A DNA stretch of 64,000 nt, from the NCBI RefSeq assembly GCF_024713975.1, contig NC_091113.1, positions 10,490,501-10,554,500 on the forward strand, written 5' to 3'. Below the pieces are notes generated by a model. It did no database searches. It saw only the letters and a list, made by a program, of their open reading frames with translations, and was not told the origin of the DNA. The position numbers and the translations under genes are program-made. This stretch comes from Paralichthys olivaceus. Lineage: Eukaryota > Chordata > Actinopteri > Pleuronectiformes > Paralichthyidae. Below, in pieces: positions 12,101 to 24,440 of the stretch. Positions within the stretch are counted from its first letter, which is position 1. Each line of letters starts with the position of its first letter.

Positions 12101-15100
12101 TCGAGCTTTGGCACCCGTCAGGTCGTCGAGTATCGCTGCAGGGAATCTGGATATTGCTGTTCAGTGTACAGATCAGCAAACCCTACCGGGAGATCAGCCT
12201 GAGTGGACACTTCACTACTTCTAAGGGCTACTTTCTGCTGGGCAGTGATAGGTTGGTGCCGGCTCCATCGCTTCGCCTGCCGCCCAACACCATCCAGAAC
12301 GGGCCAGACGCTGTGGCTCTCTACCGCAGCCCATATGGCCCACCGTCGGCCATGCAGAGGGGGATTCCCACTAAAGGCCTACTGGATGCAGTGGTGTACC
12401 GGCAGAGAGGCTCAGATAAAGAGGCACACGAGCTGAGCAACGCTCTGACCCCAGGACAGCTGCCTCTGTTGGAGGATCCAGAGGTTCTGCCTGGTGATGA
12501 GTCTCTCAGCCGCTGTCGAGGCCTTTACCCCCATGACCTATCTGCTTTTTCAGTGAGTAAAAACACAAGAGATCTCAAAGACAGTCAGTTCCGACAAACT
12601 CTGCTTTTACATAAAGGCAGAAGCAAAACAAACAATTTTCATTTATAAATCCCCTTTTGCCGGGACAGAGACAGAAAGTCAAACTTTCTTTCTGTCTTCT
12701 TTTTAACTCTGTCTGATAACAAGTATTCTTCAAGTTGGTAAAAGACATGCATCTGTCATAGGTGGCTCCACCTACCCCTCTAAGGGAGAATAGCTGCCCC
12801 CGCCCGCCTCCAGCCCCTGAAGGTGTGGTCATCAGTGAGGTGGCCAGCTGCCACTGGACCAATCACAGCCAGCAGAGGGCCTTTGTGGAGCTGCATGGAC
12901 CCCCCATGACAGACCTGCGAGGCCTGGTGCTCTCTGTGTTTGACCAGGAGAGCAGTGGGACCGTCATCGCCCTTCCTCTGACTGGATCGATTGATCAAGA
13001 TGGATTCTACATTGTTGGAAATGTCACTGGAGCAGGTGAGGGTAGTGGGAGACATTGTCATTGAAGGATAGATGACTGATGTAAAAGAAAAATTATCTTT
13101 CCTAGCTCCCTGTTCACAATCATGTCTCTGTCTTCTTATCTTCTCGTCTCTACCACCTCTCACCGTGCTCCTTCACTCCTCTCTGTCCTGCATAGATCAG
13201 ACTTTCCCGCAGGGCTCTACGGTGCCGGTACGAGGGGCGGTAGTCCTGTGCTATGACCTGTTCAGTGTCTGCAGAGCTGGCACGGCTCTGACCAACTCCA
13301 GTCTCAGAGACGTGATCGTGTTCAGTGAAAACCAGCAGCTGCTCTCCTCTCTGTCCACCACCAGAGGGAGACAAGTCATTCCAGCCCTCAGGTAAACACA
13401 GCAAAATCAACAGCAAAAGTTTTACATGATTGAACTTTGAAACCAATTATTAGGTTATAGACCCTGGTTTAAAGACCGTGTGCTGTATAATCTTAGGAGG
13501 AAAGGCACATGTGTTACTAATAACAGTGATGATGGTTCATTGCTTTTACAGTGACCCCATGGCAATTAGCCAATCCCAGGAGCCTGAAGCAGCTAAATAA
13601 AATACAGCCATCATTCTTTGTTGCCAAAGTGATATATCAGGAACAAACATGCATTTGTACGCAAGGATGACTTGATGAGAATTAGGTGGTCAAAAGTCAC
13701 AAAACAACGACTTCTAGAAAGCCAAATGTGTCACAAATGTTCACTAACACTCACCGATTAATTGATAAGATCTGTTGGTCAAAGGTCAAGGTCATGGTGG
13801 TCTCATAAAGTATTATAAATTATAAATAAATAATAAGTATTAAAAGACGTTTTTGGCTTCTTGTACATGACTTCTCAAAAGTGGTTTGAGGGAATTTCTT
13901 TAATATTTGACCATCAAAGATGAACTGATTCATCAAAGATAAACTGATTCAATTTCAGTGGTCAACGATCACAGTGACCTCAGAGTTTTGTGGATATAAT
14001 ATGTCAAGAACATACTGCAGGGTGGTAATTCTGGTAATATTTAGACCTGGGATGTCACTGTCTTTTTCTGTCTTTAAAAGTTGTTTTGTAGGCACTGTTG
14101 CCTCCATTATCATAATAATTCAATACACTTAACATAAATAAATTAGCCATAAAAAAACGTTGCTGCAAAAACAGCAGAAAAAAAAGTCTTACACTGCAAA
14201 TACCACATGTATAATGAGACAGGATTTTGAGGATCAGCTCAGCAGATGATCAGGTTTATGAATCAATTGATCTGCCTTATGTTAATCAATTTAAGCAAAA
14301 GGCTGAACTGAGTGGAACAAAATAACATTTATAAAGCGGGAAATGTTGGTGGGAAATGGTTAAATCAGTCACAATTAACGGAGGATGTGTCGGGGGTTTT
14401 AACACTCATTAGCATTTCCTTTTTCATGGTGGGCAAAGCACGGCCTGTTTAGGCCACAGCACTACTCATATTCCGTTACTGCAGCTCAGCTCACACTTTG
14501 TATTTGATTTAACTTCAGCAAGCAGCAGTTTAAATCTCTATATATAAAATCAGATATGTAAACATACAGTCATTCTAGTTATCCTTGCTTTTTAATCGTC
14601 GGCATCATTATAATGTGAATTCATACATTTCACATGTGTGTGCAGGTCAGTGGAGGATGGTACCGTCTCGCTCAGCCGCTGTTCGTGCTGTGAGGTGAGA
14701 AGCCCCTCCTCCTGGACAAGCTCCTCCCCAACACCCCACAGCACCAACCTCTGCCCGAGCCCCGCCTTCTCTAGTCATATTGACCTTTGCCTCGGACCCC
14801 TGTCCAGTGACTGGCAGGAGCAATCAGGAGGTGAGGCGTCAGACATTAACAAAACATAAATATACAGGCAATGTAAAACAGAACAACGTCAAAGGTGAAC
14901 GATATTTAATCCCAACACAGGAACATTCTTTATCAAAAATGTTCTTGTCTTTTGTTTGTCAAAAATCTGAATTCTGCCAATATTTTTTTTACTCTCCTGG
15001 TTATGACATGATAAATATGCCTGTGTGCAAGTTGACAGCTGCTCGTGTGTTTTCCACAGACTGCAGTAGTCTGATTCAGGGGAAGAGGGTCGCTGAGGTG

Positions 15101-18100
15101 GCCAACTACCTGGAGAAGAGGTGTCACTGTGGCATTTCTGCCTTGTATCTCCAAGGTGAGGCGCTTTCACTCGCTTTGAACTGGAAACCGGTTTTAAATG
15201 TAACGATTCACAGCCTCATCCCTGAGACTTGTGTTCTGTGTTCAAGAAGTTGCTGTGAAAAGGTTTCATGATCTGAAATCATCAATTAATAACTAAATAA
15301 ATGTCATCATCAGACGAAGAGACACATGCAGGACTGTGTCCCGCCACATTAGGGGGTGTTATAAAATAATCGTTCATTAATTGTAATCGAGGTAAAAGTT
15401 TGAAATAATGGTGATATTGTTTTCAAACGACGGTGAACTGAGTTGTGTGTAGGTAATGAAACACTTGTCTGTCTGTTCTTGTTCAAGGAGCAAACTTCTC
15501 CTGTGTGTCTGGTTGGCTGCGAGTGTGGGGGAACATCCAGGCTCTGTCAGACCATCAGAAGGCCCTCATCATCCAGACATCGCACATGAATCCCTCATCG
15601 GTTCAGGGAGACGTCTGTTCTTCTCCAACCACGGACCGCTACACAAGCACAGGTTAGCACCTCCTGGACACATCACAATTGAAACGTACATCAGAGTGAT
15701 AGTTAACTAATGTGACAGAAACATTTGGTTCATGTCCCATCCACTAACATGGAGGATCATGACCTACACTGCAGCCAGCCACCAAGGGGGGGGAACTGTC
15801 ATGTCATTAATTTTAATGTAAAGCCAATGATTCATTTAGAAGAATTGAGAAATATATAAGAAAATATAATGGTGAATTATAGGACATTTATGTATGTGAA
15901 ATCATTAACAATTAATAGACCACATCAATGTCTTCACGTCGACGTTTCAAAGAATGGTGAACAGGTTTTCAGCTTGTAGCTCCTGACTTTGTGAGCTGTA
16001 ATTACTGTAAGTGAACCGCGCTCTTCTGTTGGGAGTAATTCCAACTCTTGTAAAGCAGGGACAGGAACATTTATAGGGAACCATAATTAAGCCCTTTTTT
16101 GAGATAAACTCTTAGCTGGCAGACCTGAGATTACTTAAACATATACCTGGTGTACAAATGGTCCCTTGCAGCTGTATTGAAAATGTATGAAGTTGTTGCT
16201 CATGCAAACAAACCTCTCCTACGAGTGTTGCTCAACCTTAAAACCGCACAAATGGTTGTGATGTATTCGTTATCACTAAGATCTGACCACTGTCTCAAAT
16301 GTCACTAGGAAACAAGATGAGGTCATCTTCAGTATTTGTTCACATTGTAATAATAGCATCTCTCAATGACACCATCATGACTGCAACAGAAGATCTGCAA
16401 CAGGCTGCACTCTTATATTTCCTCGATAATTTTATCGCTGTGAAACCAGGTATGATGGTGATGATACTAAGTCCTCCTGTTACATCAAATGTTGGACTGG
16501 TACAGTTTTGAATAGTGAATGTGAAATACACTATTTGTACCCAGATGTTAAAATATATCTGCTATCTAATAACGTTTGTCTGTGGCTCATATATCTAGAT
16601 TACCGTTCATCTTATCTGCTTCATACTTGGCATGTGTAGAGTTAAGCACCCAGGGAAGTGCAGTGGGGAATTTGGACACGTGATACATTCAATATTCTAA
16701 AAAACTTTGATTAAACAGATGAACAGCGCTCTGTAGCAGCGGCAACTGGGATTCATCAACAGAAGTGACATTGCCAATCTCGAAAACAGCACTATCACAA
16801 CATAAACATCAGATTCTCCGGCTCGGGGCTCTGCGTACTTAGCCAAGCTTCACTAAACTTTGAGTACACAGGTTAATTGCTCCATGTGCAGCAGCAGTGG
16901 TGAGGTTTCAGTCCCGCAGCAGGTCTTTACCTGCAGCAGAACAATTACTGTAGGTAACTTTAACAGTTTCAGAAAGAAAGCTGCAACTGGCATCACCACA
17001 GGGGAAATGGAACAGTCTATTCCAAACAGACAGGCACCGCACCATGGGCACTGCACCGGTTTAAATAAAGAAGAATTGATTGATTTGGTGCTTTGTTAGG
17101 TCTTGACAGGCTGATCAGCACAAACACACCAGGCACTGAGAGAATATTAGAGCCTTTTATGTTGAAATGTGTCACAAACATTGTTCTGAAATCTGAATTG
17201 GTTATTTTCACTGTTGAACAGTCGTCTGCATGGATTTACAATCTGTGCTTGCTTGTCACGATCTAAACAATTACATTTACAATTACTCTTTTTTGTATAG
17301 TACATCCACTTCGTTAAATGCCTTTAGTCCTGGAATCCCCTTATTTTTATCTCAATTTGTGTAGTGGTTTGTGTCTTGTTAATTGTATGTTTGGCATCGA
17401 GGAGGAGGACTGTGCCACAATTTCATTGTGCTAGTGTACGAAGTACGACTGTGCAATGACAATAAAGTCTTTTGAATTTGAATTGAATTTGTGCAAATAG
17501 ACAAAGGGGCTCGTGGATTTGAAAGCAAACTAAATCTCTTCATCTTTAAATTATTGTTTTTAAAGTTATCATTGTGTTCATAAAGTGTAACTGAGCTTTT
17601 ATCTCTCTCCTTAGCATCAACCCTGGGTTTACAGATTGGACTGATAATAGCAGTGCTGCTGCTGCTGGGACTAGGAGCTGCTCTGTTCACGTATTTCTAC
17701 AGGAGGAGGTGAGCACTGTTATTCGCATCATTCTCCTTATCTCTCTCTTCTCTGCTCAATGTGCACACTGATGACAGATATTGATAATTACCTCTTTATA
17801 CAATGACCATGACGACAACATTTAATTTCCATGTTTTTTACTGGAAATCTTCACAAAGCAAGATACAGTGTTACTTCTCTCTGAGGGTGTGTTTCTTTTG
17901 TTGATAGAAAAGCCTTGGGCTGTGAAAGTAAAGGTTTAAGGAAGGCATATGGTCTACAATCATGATAGATATAGATGTGTGTACAATGTATGAATGATGT
18001 GTAAAATGTAATATAACTGGAATGGGACAAATGAGTCCATACCTCCACCAAGGCCCCCCGGTCCCCTTATGAAACCACATCCCTGTTTTTTTTTAATAGG

Positions 18101-18571
18101 ATCCATTCATTATTCTCAGAGAGATCTATGAAAATATTCAAAAACATGCTATCTAGCAATGTTAAACAAATGGAAAAAATATTCCTTGATCCACCTATTG
18201 TTGACTAAATTGTCATGGGTTCCCCGCTGACCCATACCTCATCTTTCCACCAAGTTTCCTGGTGATCTGTCCTGTAGTTTTAATGCCATCTTACAAACAA
18301 ACCAACCTTTCCTGGGTTTTTCTGTGCGTCCTTACAAGTTACTTCTCTGGTGGGAGTCATCGTTGTCCATCTGTCCATCCATCAAAAACGAGATGGAGGG
18401 AATTAATTATTTCTTGTCTCAACATTTTATACCAATGTGTAAATACAGGAGGAGTAAATACATGTGTGAGATTCAGATTTAACATCTGTTCTTGTCCCTT
18501 TTCTCAGGCGTCCTCTGGATTACTACACCATGGAGCTGAGTGAACACGCAGAGGGACTGTCAGATCTATAA
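9175..18571 (+). CDS. Type I membrane protein with four lamin-tail-like (LTD) domains, 928 aa, function unknown
   Basis: Coding exons: 9175-10000, 10149-10329, 11369-11508, 11987-12552, 12762-13035, 13196-13391, 14646-14830, 15060-15155, 15488-15652, 17615-17708, 18508-18571. They total 2787 nt, exactly 929 codons, with matching phases. The start has a good Kozak context (AACCATGG) and opens a signal peptide (MAMGFACVACLCLVVAIVRG). LTD-like domains lie at about 22-200, 205-380 (degenerate), 383-571 and 575-789. Units 1 and 3 share LPPNT(V/I)QNGPDA, a (L/V)DAVVY strand and GDES(I/L)xRC. A Cys-containing region (790-875) precedes one membrane helix (about 880-902), a basic stop-transfer (YFYRRRR) and a 21-residue tail with DYYTMEL, a possible YxxM sorting motif. 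Lamin-tail folds are best known from nuclear lamins and secreted bacterial proteins; here they should face outside the cell. It resembles uncharacterised fish LTD-containing proteins. The structure is secure, the function unknown. Confidence 0.9.
10785..10935 (+). repeat. Dispersed teleost repeat fragment in intron
   Basis: Words of the type 'ACCAAATTCTGTGGCAACCC..ATGTTGAGAGACT' belong to a common fish repeat whose tail resembles the 2690-2905 fragment. It lies in the 10330-11368 intron. The rest of that intron shows no recognisable feature. Confidence 0.5.
13560..14000 (+). repeat. Degraded repeat with 'GGTCAAAGGTCAAGGTCA' core
   Basis: It lies in the 13392-14645 intron. The GGTCAAAGGTCAAGGTCA core, together with 'TCACAGTGACCTCAGAGTTT' and 'ACGTTTTTGGC', marks a fish interspersed repeat. 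A related fragment, 'GGTTAAGGTCACTGTGACCA', lies at the very end of the window. The core also looks like tandem nuclear-receptor half-sites, but the repeat explains it. Downstream to 14645 the intron is AT-rich with nothing else recognised. Confidence 0.5.
15722..15845 (-). repeat. Inverted copy of the GTGGATGGGACA repeat
   Basis: 'GTCCCATCCACTAACATGGA' followed by 'CACTGCAGCCAGCCACCA' is the reverse complement of the words at 2926-2975. It lies at the start of the 1962-bp intron 15653-17614. Apart from this and the LINE tail at 17370-17495, that intron holds only AT-rich sequence with short spurious frames. Confidence 0.65.
17370..17495 (+). repeat. Non-LTR retrotransposon 3' end
   Basis: 'GTGCAATGACAATAAAGTCT' followed by short TTGAATTTGAATTGAA tandem repeats is the usual 3' tail of a fish LINE. 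Only the tail is present, as expected of a 5'-truncated insertion. It lies about 120 bp before the exon coding the transmembrane helix. Confidence 0.65.
18030..18310 (+). repeat. Dispersed teleost repeat fragment in last intron
   Basis: 'CATACCTCCACCAAGGCCCC' and 'CACCAAGTTTCCTGGTGATC' with terminal 'ACAAACAAACC' relate this to the 6545-6840 fragment. It lies in the intron between the transmembrane exon and the tail exon. Confidence 0.55.
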
Positions 18572-19460
18572 TCCAGGCTTCGAATCATTGTGTGCCTGCT
18601 TCTGGGAGTGTTGGTGTGTGAGAGGACCTCAGCAGAGAGAGAGAGAGAGAGAGAGAGAGACGGGGGTAATAATCAGACCTTTCGTAACTGATCGCGTGGT
18701 TGTTTGGAAACAATATTGCACCACAAGTGTCCTTCTCCTCGTCTCTGGGAGATCACTGATGAAAAGGAGTAGTGTGGCTGCACCCAGTGTGTGACCTGTG
18801 ATATTTTATAGCACCGGTGACACACTAACATAAAAATCAGGCAGCCTGCGTGTTGAATTTGAAAACATGACATCTTATTGAGTTGCCTTTGAACTTTGCT
18901 GGTTAACTACTTTTAAAGGAAAATGAAGATATAAGGGAGGCATTTTAAAATACTTGAGTCCTTACTGGTCATTTTTATTGACTTGTTTGTCACTGTGCTA
19001 GAAAAGCGTGTATATTACAAAATGTATGCTCTTGATTTATGCAGGAAGCTCTTTCAACTTAATGAACTTCGCCATTGTCACATTCTCATCTGGTACTACA
19101 GTGTCTTAACAACAGGTTTTATTTTTTTTTAAAAAGATAATCTTTGTTTAAGCTCACGTTTATTCTTTAAAATGAGTCGATTACCTGCTTTACTTTGCTG
19201 CTTCATGCTCTACTTGTCCAGTTCGAGTCTCACTGACTGTCTTTTAAATGTGATTATGTGTAGCTAACTTGTTGATGAGCGTCTGTAACCACTTATGAAT
19301 GCTTTCTTAAAGCAAACTGTTTACATTTTTTAGAGTGAAAATTAAGGGAAAAAAAGGATGTGAGAAGTGATTTTCTGAATGAAGAGTATTAGTTGTCAGA
19401 GATATGAAACTGCTTTGTGTTGAGGGGCAAGAATAAAACAAGCTATTTTATGTTACACTT
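18572..19460 (+). other. 3' UTR of the LTD-protein gene, with AATAAA at 19432-19437
   Basis: After the stop codon there is no acceptor needed and no further coding. The first strong AATAAA hexamer within a plausible distance is at 19432-19437, followed by GT-rich sequence ('GTGTTGAAGTGGTGTAG') typical of a downstream element. That implies a 3' UTR of roughly 880 nt. Confidence 0.6.
18633..18661 (+). repeat. (GA)n microsatellite in the 3' UTR
   Basis: About 14 GA units begin some 60 nt after the stop codon at 18569-18571, so the repeat is transcribed in the 3' UTR of the LTD-protein mRNA. Confidence 0.9.
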
Positions 19461-20416
19461 GTGTTGAAGTGGTGTAGAAACCTCTGCTGTGCCTTTGACG
19501 TGCATGTGATTTGATCAGCTGATTCCTCGTTTCTCAGAGGGAGCTTGCAGCCATAATTATGTAAGTGTTCTCAGGAGGCAGCGATTTATCACCAATCTGA
19601 AAATATAGAAAGATTTCAAAATTTAGTTTGATTCCTTTTTTATAATCCTAAAAATGAGGGTTTAAAATAATGACATTGCTAAGACAAGTGCCATGAAATA
19701 AATATAAATGCTTGGAGATGCTCTATTACTGATGTTACTTGTCTGCAGATGCACAGACTTTGTTTTGTTTGTTTGTTTGTTTTAAATACCCAGGTGAGGG
19801 GATTTTTCTCCTCAGTACCATTTCCATCAATACCAGTTTGTCAATACTGACATTAACACCTCTGTCAAGCAAAGTTAACCTGATGTTATCACACACAGCA
19901 CTAATAGCTGTTTTAATATACGTCCAGCTGTTACATAAAAATGTAAAATCTGCATAATCATGTAAACTAAGTAAGCAAATATGAAATTTTACACTTGGAA
20001 ATGTGTGTGGTGTAATCTTCTTGAAATGTTTTTAATTGTATGCTTATATGTTTTGGATTTTGCATAAAACAGTAGACATAATAGACATAAAGCAGACTGG
20101 CCATGCTTGTAGTTAAGGCCTAAAGTTTTATTTACAACCAAGAAAAACAACAAGCAAGAGGAGTGAGAAAAGGATATGTCTTAACAAGAGATGCAGGTAG
20201 CCGAGTAAATGAATGAATATTTTATTACATTAATGGAAATATGGGATGAATATTGTCATTGATGTTGTACTGTCTATGATCCCGCTCATCAATCCGCACA
20301 ACCCAGTCAGGATTTTTATTTTAAAGCATTTGAGCATAATTGATTTGAGCTAAAACACACAATAAACAACGTTTAAAAAATGGACTTATAGCATCATTAT
20401 TCTGATTCTTATTATT

Positions 20417-20773
20417 TTAAAGGTTCAGTGTGTAAGATTTAGTGAACAGGATCTATTGGCACAAATTAAATATAAAATAATCCTCATGAAAGTGTGTTTC
20501 ATCATTGTCATCAATTTTCTTTACCCTAAAAAAGGCCCTTTATATCGAAATACTTTATATTTACATCGAGGGGGACCTCTTTATTGAGGCCGCCATGTTT
20601 TTTACGGTAGCTCAGACAGGACAAACAAAACACCTTCTGAGTTTTTATGTCAACTGAAGCTTCCACAGGTTCTCGGTCATGTTTGCAAGGGGAGCGTGAG
20701 GTGACGGGTATTCAGCTGCAAACATGCAATTTCACAACCAGATGTGACTAAATTCTACAAACTGAGCCTTTAA
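20417..20773 (+). mobile_element. MITE, TTAAAGG family, copy B (best-preserved, 357 bp)
   Basis: The left end is TTAAAGGTTCAGTGTGTAAG. The reverse complement of the right end is TTAAAGGCTCAGTTTGTAGA, so imperfect terminal inverted repeats of about 25 bp are present and both ends sit on TTAA. There is no coding capacity. Copies A (4934-5167) and C (47483-47823) share internal sequence, and a fragment lies at 22955-23045. The TTAA boundaries would suit a piggyBac-like transposase, but the TTAA may instead be part of the terminal repeat, so the superfamily is unresolved. Confidence 0.8.
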
Positions 20774-22954
20774 CTTTCCTCAAATATTGTGGTAATAATT
20801 TATTGATAATCTGATAATGTGACGATCCTGACTGAAGACATCAAATCTATAAAATAACACTTGAGAAATTATGGAGTTAACAACACTGTTGGATAACTCT
20901 GATTATAGCTACTGTTGGTTAGCTACCGTTAGTCACACAACAGGATGCAAACAGACCAGTAAAGCAAAGCAGGAGTTGTGCTGGGTAGAAGTCCCTCTGT
21001 TTTCCTTCCTGTTATGCAGTGTGCATAAAAGATTTGCAGTTAAGATTCATGGTTGTTGTTCGTTCTCTTGCAATTCATCGTCTGTAACCGCTCTATTATA
21101 AGCCCCAGCCAGTCGCTGCTCTCAGAGGCCGGATGCTCCTGCAGCCTGGTGTGGTTTTTGAGAAAAGAGCAGGACCAGTCACTGAGCAAGTACTGTCATT
21201 GTCTGAAATCAATGCTATTTCGATTGCAGTATTGCTGTCTGCCCAAAACAGCACATAGGATTCTATCTGTCAATTTGGACCAGGAACACTTGTTTTGTTT
21301 ATTTATCACCTCTGCAGTCATGCTCTCAGATGCCATCTGAAGCTCCACTTGCTCGACGTCAGCTGTACTGTTTAGTAGTTGTGCAAAAACAAGAGAAGAT
21401 TGACATGTGGTTTAGCGCTGTTTGTGGTTTAAAGGAGTGTGTCATTACGTGCCTCAGTACAAAACACCATTTCATTCTGTCTGTTCACTCTTCAACTATT
21501 TACCGCAGCACAGGAAAGCGGCTCAGATAGACAGGAAGGAGCTGCAGCCTGACACAGTATCGCCAGAGACAGAACTGAGCTGTGACGACTTCAGCGGCTG
21601 AGAATTTGTAACACGTTTCTGAGCACTCGTCCAATTGCTGATTGTCCAGCGGATGCTTTCATGAGAATTATGGCATTACCACCAAAAACATCTGTATGGG
21701 CCACATTTTAAATATTTTGATACCAACAGACAACCTCAAAAAACCTGTGGTGAGTTACACAAGTTTCTTATTTTATTATTTTTAATCCGATTTCAAATAC
21801 TTTCAGTCCAATGAAAAGGGAATAAAATAAACTGTGTTTCATTTTCTTTGCCATAGCTTTCGACATGAATTTACCTCATAACTTACTCATGTCTTATTCA
21901 TTTACAACAGATCTGCTCGGCCATTTTCTTTACAGTGTAATGCTGATATACTTGCATCATGCACATGATACTAATATTCATTTTTTGTGTGTTGCTGATA
22001 ATGACAATCGTGTGATTTTACTTGCTCCCTCATGTTTACTGGGACGTTAAACATGATTTCAACTATTTAGCACTTTCCTCAACAAACATTCACAGTAACC
22101 CAAGTGCTTGAAAAGGGAACCTAGCAAGCTACAATTGAGGTCTGGGTTTCTGAATTGACTTCCTTTGCGAGAAGTTACATGATCAGCGCCAAAACCACAC
22201 AGGAAGGCATCTGACATTTTCAGGTTGTCTCAGTAAAACCTCCTCAACATAATTTAAATTCATCTTTGCAGTTCCCCCACTGCAGGTTTGTGAATATGCA
22301 GAGACAACCGTCCCACTAATTTGCTTTGTTTCTGCACCATTTCTAACATGGGTGGAAGGGGTGAAATAAAGGTCAGTCAGCAGAGCACAGTTATCTGTAA
22401 CAAACAGTCTGATGGGGAAAGTCTGAAGAGTGGAAATATCATTAATGCAATTTTAATCAAGGCTGCGGAATCATTTGAAAATAGCAGGAGGCTGTTTATA
22501 GGTCCAGCACACTCATGGTCATCCCTCACTTGTTCTCATTAAGTGTTGTTTTTCCTTCGCCATGACTTCAGAGCAACTGAACTCATGGTGTTTTTAATCT
22601 GCTATATAAATAAATCTGGTCTCTTTTCACAACCGTATGGATGTGGACAGACTGACTCCCCCTGACCTGTATCATTCCTATTGGTTTGGGATGTCTTGCA
22701 TTTCCCTGATCAAGGGAAGGGAAACTAAGAAGTGGGCAGAAAATCAGACCTACACCCTCTAACCTGCTAATAAAATGGACACAATTAATTGCTTTAAATG
22801 CAGAATTGAAACAAATAAGTAGCACAATAGATGTTTTTGTGGCTCACATGCGTCCATTAGAATGTAATAGATTACTTTCAGCACTGAGATTGACAGGATA
22901 ATCTTATTTCAGAAATAAAATTTGCACCAGTGTAACTTGAAACCTATATAAAAC
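20774..22954. other. Intergenic stretch with no recognised feature
   Basis: There are only short open frames with no family resemblance, no splice structure and no clear repeats between MITE copy B and the MITE fragment at 22955. The sequence is AT-rich. I see nothing that supports a gene. Confidence 0.6.
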
Positions 22955-23045
22955 ATTTTCAAATAATCCTAGTGATGTTTTCATTGGTGTGTTATATCTA
23001 AATTGTATGAATTGTTTTCTTTACCATAGAAAAGACCCTGTTTTT
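22955..23045 (+). mobile_element. Fragment of the TTAAAGG MITE family
   Basis: 'AAATAATCCTAGTGATGTTT' and 'TCTAAATTGTATGAATTGTT' match the interior of copy A nearly word for word. Both termini are missing. Confidence 0.65.
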
Positions 23046-23579
23046 TTGCTACACTCGTTAAGTTGCATTTGAAAGTGGTTCACTGCCCTGATGATACATA
23101 CCTGTATGAGTGCTATTGTTAGTCATTGTTAAGGCCATCTGTCCAATTACTCAAGAGTTTCAGTGCTTGAGCCTGTTCATCAAATCCTGCAGCAGTATAG
23201 AATAGACCTTGTAGAACAAAATGATCTGCACACTGCAGTAACATATTTAATGGGCAGGTGCTGTTTTCTGCAGACACACTGAATCAGTAACATATAAGAC
23301 CTAATGCACTGTTCTGATTATTATTCAATAAATGTGGCTATCAGAGAAATAATCAGGGCACCACCCTTCAAAGGAAGGGAAAAGATAGCCAATATATTGA
23401 ATAAGTCTCATGAAATTACTGACTACAAATTTGGAACTCTGATTAATAATTAAATAAATAACTATAACCAAAATTACCACATCGATAGCTAGCAAAGTTG
23501 AAGGATATGGAGTTCTTGACAGTGTAGAGGTTGGCGAAATTCACACTTATGCAACATTAATGAAGACGTGTTTTGAAGA

Positions 23580-24440
23580 AAAACATTTATTATGAGAATA
23601 ATAAAAGTATAAACACACAAACTAACAAAAGGTGTACTTACTATATACAGATGTGTATGCGAGTATGCGTGTGTGTGTGTGTGTGAGTGTGTGTGTGTCT
23701 GTGTGTGTGAGTGAGTGAGTGAGTGAGTGACTGAGATTCAAAATGGCGGCTGGCCACTATGAAGACAAAAGGCCCCCTGGAGTGGTGAGACCATGTGGCT
23801 GAGATCACATGTAGGTGTTAAGTTTGTGGAGATGAGTGTGTGAGGTGTTGGTGCCAGGTTAAATAAAGAAAGTAGTTAGATGCATGCAGAGAAATTGATC
23901 AGCATAACAGAACTAACATTAACTTTCAAATAACAAATGACCAAATATCACAACAACACAAGTCAAACTTATAAACATCACATGAAATAGAAATAGGGTT
24001 AAACAGTCCTTTGCTTAGCCTAGCGTAATAATAAAGCCCAGTTGTGTTACCCGTCCATGAAAAAAGGGTGAAAGGTCCTTTTTGGATGTGCTGTTTGAAG
24101 TCCAGTGAAGTGGTCTTGTGGATTTATGGCTCCTGATGTGCATCTGCTGGTCACACCTTGTGTTGTGGCCAGTTGTGCTGAAGTTCTTAGGCAGGCTCTC
24201 ACGTCGCTGCCTTTGGAGCCGTCTGCTCCAGGCAGGCCTGCTTGAAGTTGAGGAGTTTGTGTAGGGAGGAAGTCTCCCTGGCTGGAAGTGCAGGAGCAGA
24301 ACTTTCTCCTCCAGGAGCGGTCAGCAGGGGAAGAAGCAGAAGAGAGAAGAGAGCAATAGAGGAGAGGGGAAACTCGACTTATATTGGCCTTGTGACCTCA
24401 TGGGTCATGAGGCACACAATGACCTATAGTGGTTGAGAGT
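23580..24440 (-). mobile_element. Possible solo LTR or LTR-like repeat
   Basis: This block has a composition unlike its flanks: AT-rich on the left, then a GC-richer segment (about 24100-24440). That segment has a phrase pattern I associate with fish LTR-type repeats ('CTCTCACGTCGCTGCC', 'TCCAGGAGCGGTCAGCAGGG', 'GACCTCATGGGTCATGAGGC'). TTTATT near the left edge would be a polyadenylation signal on the minus strand. I see no gag/pol frame and no confirmed target duplication, so the class and limits are tentative. Confidence 0.35.
23665..23733. repeat. (GT)n/(GAGT)n compound microsatellite
   Basis: A GT run with GAGT and TCTGTG interruptions passes into five or more perfect GAGT tetranucleotides. 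Confidence 0.9.

Noticed and set aside
13760..13800. Nuclear-receptor response element (GGTCAAAGGTCAAGGTCA)
   Set aside because: The motif is the core of a dispersed repeat, with a related fragment elsewhere in the window, so regulatory use is not implied.
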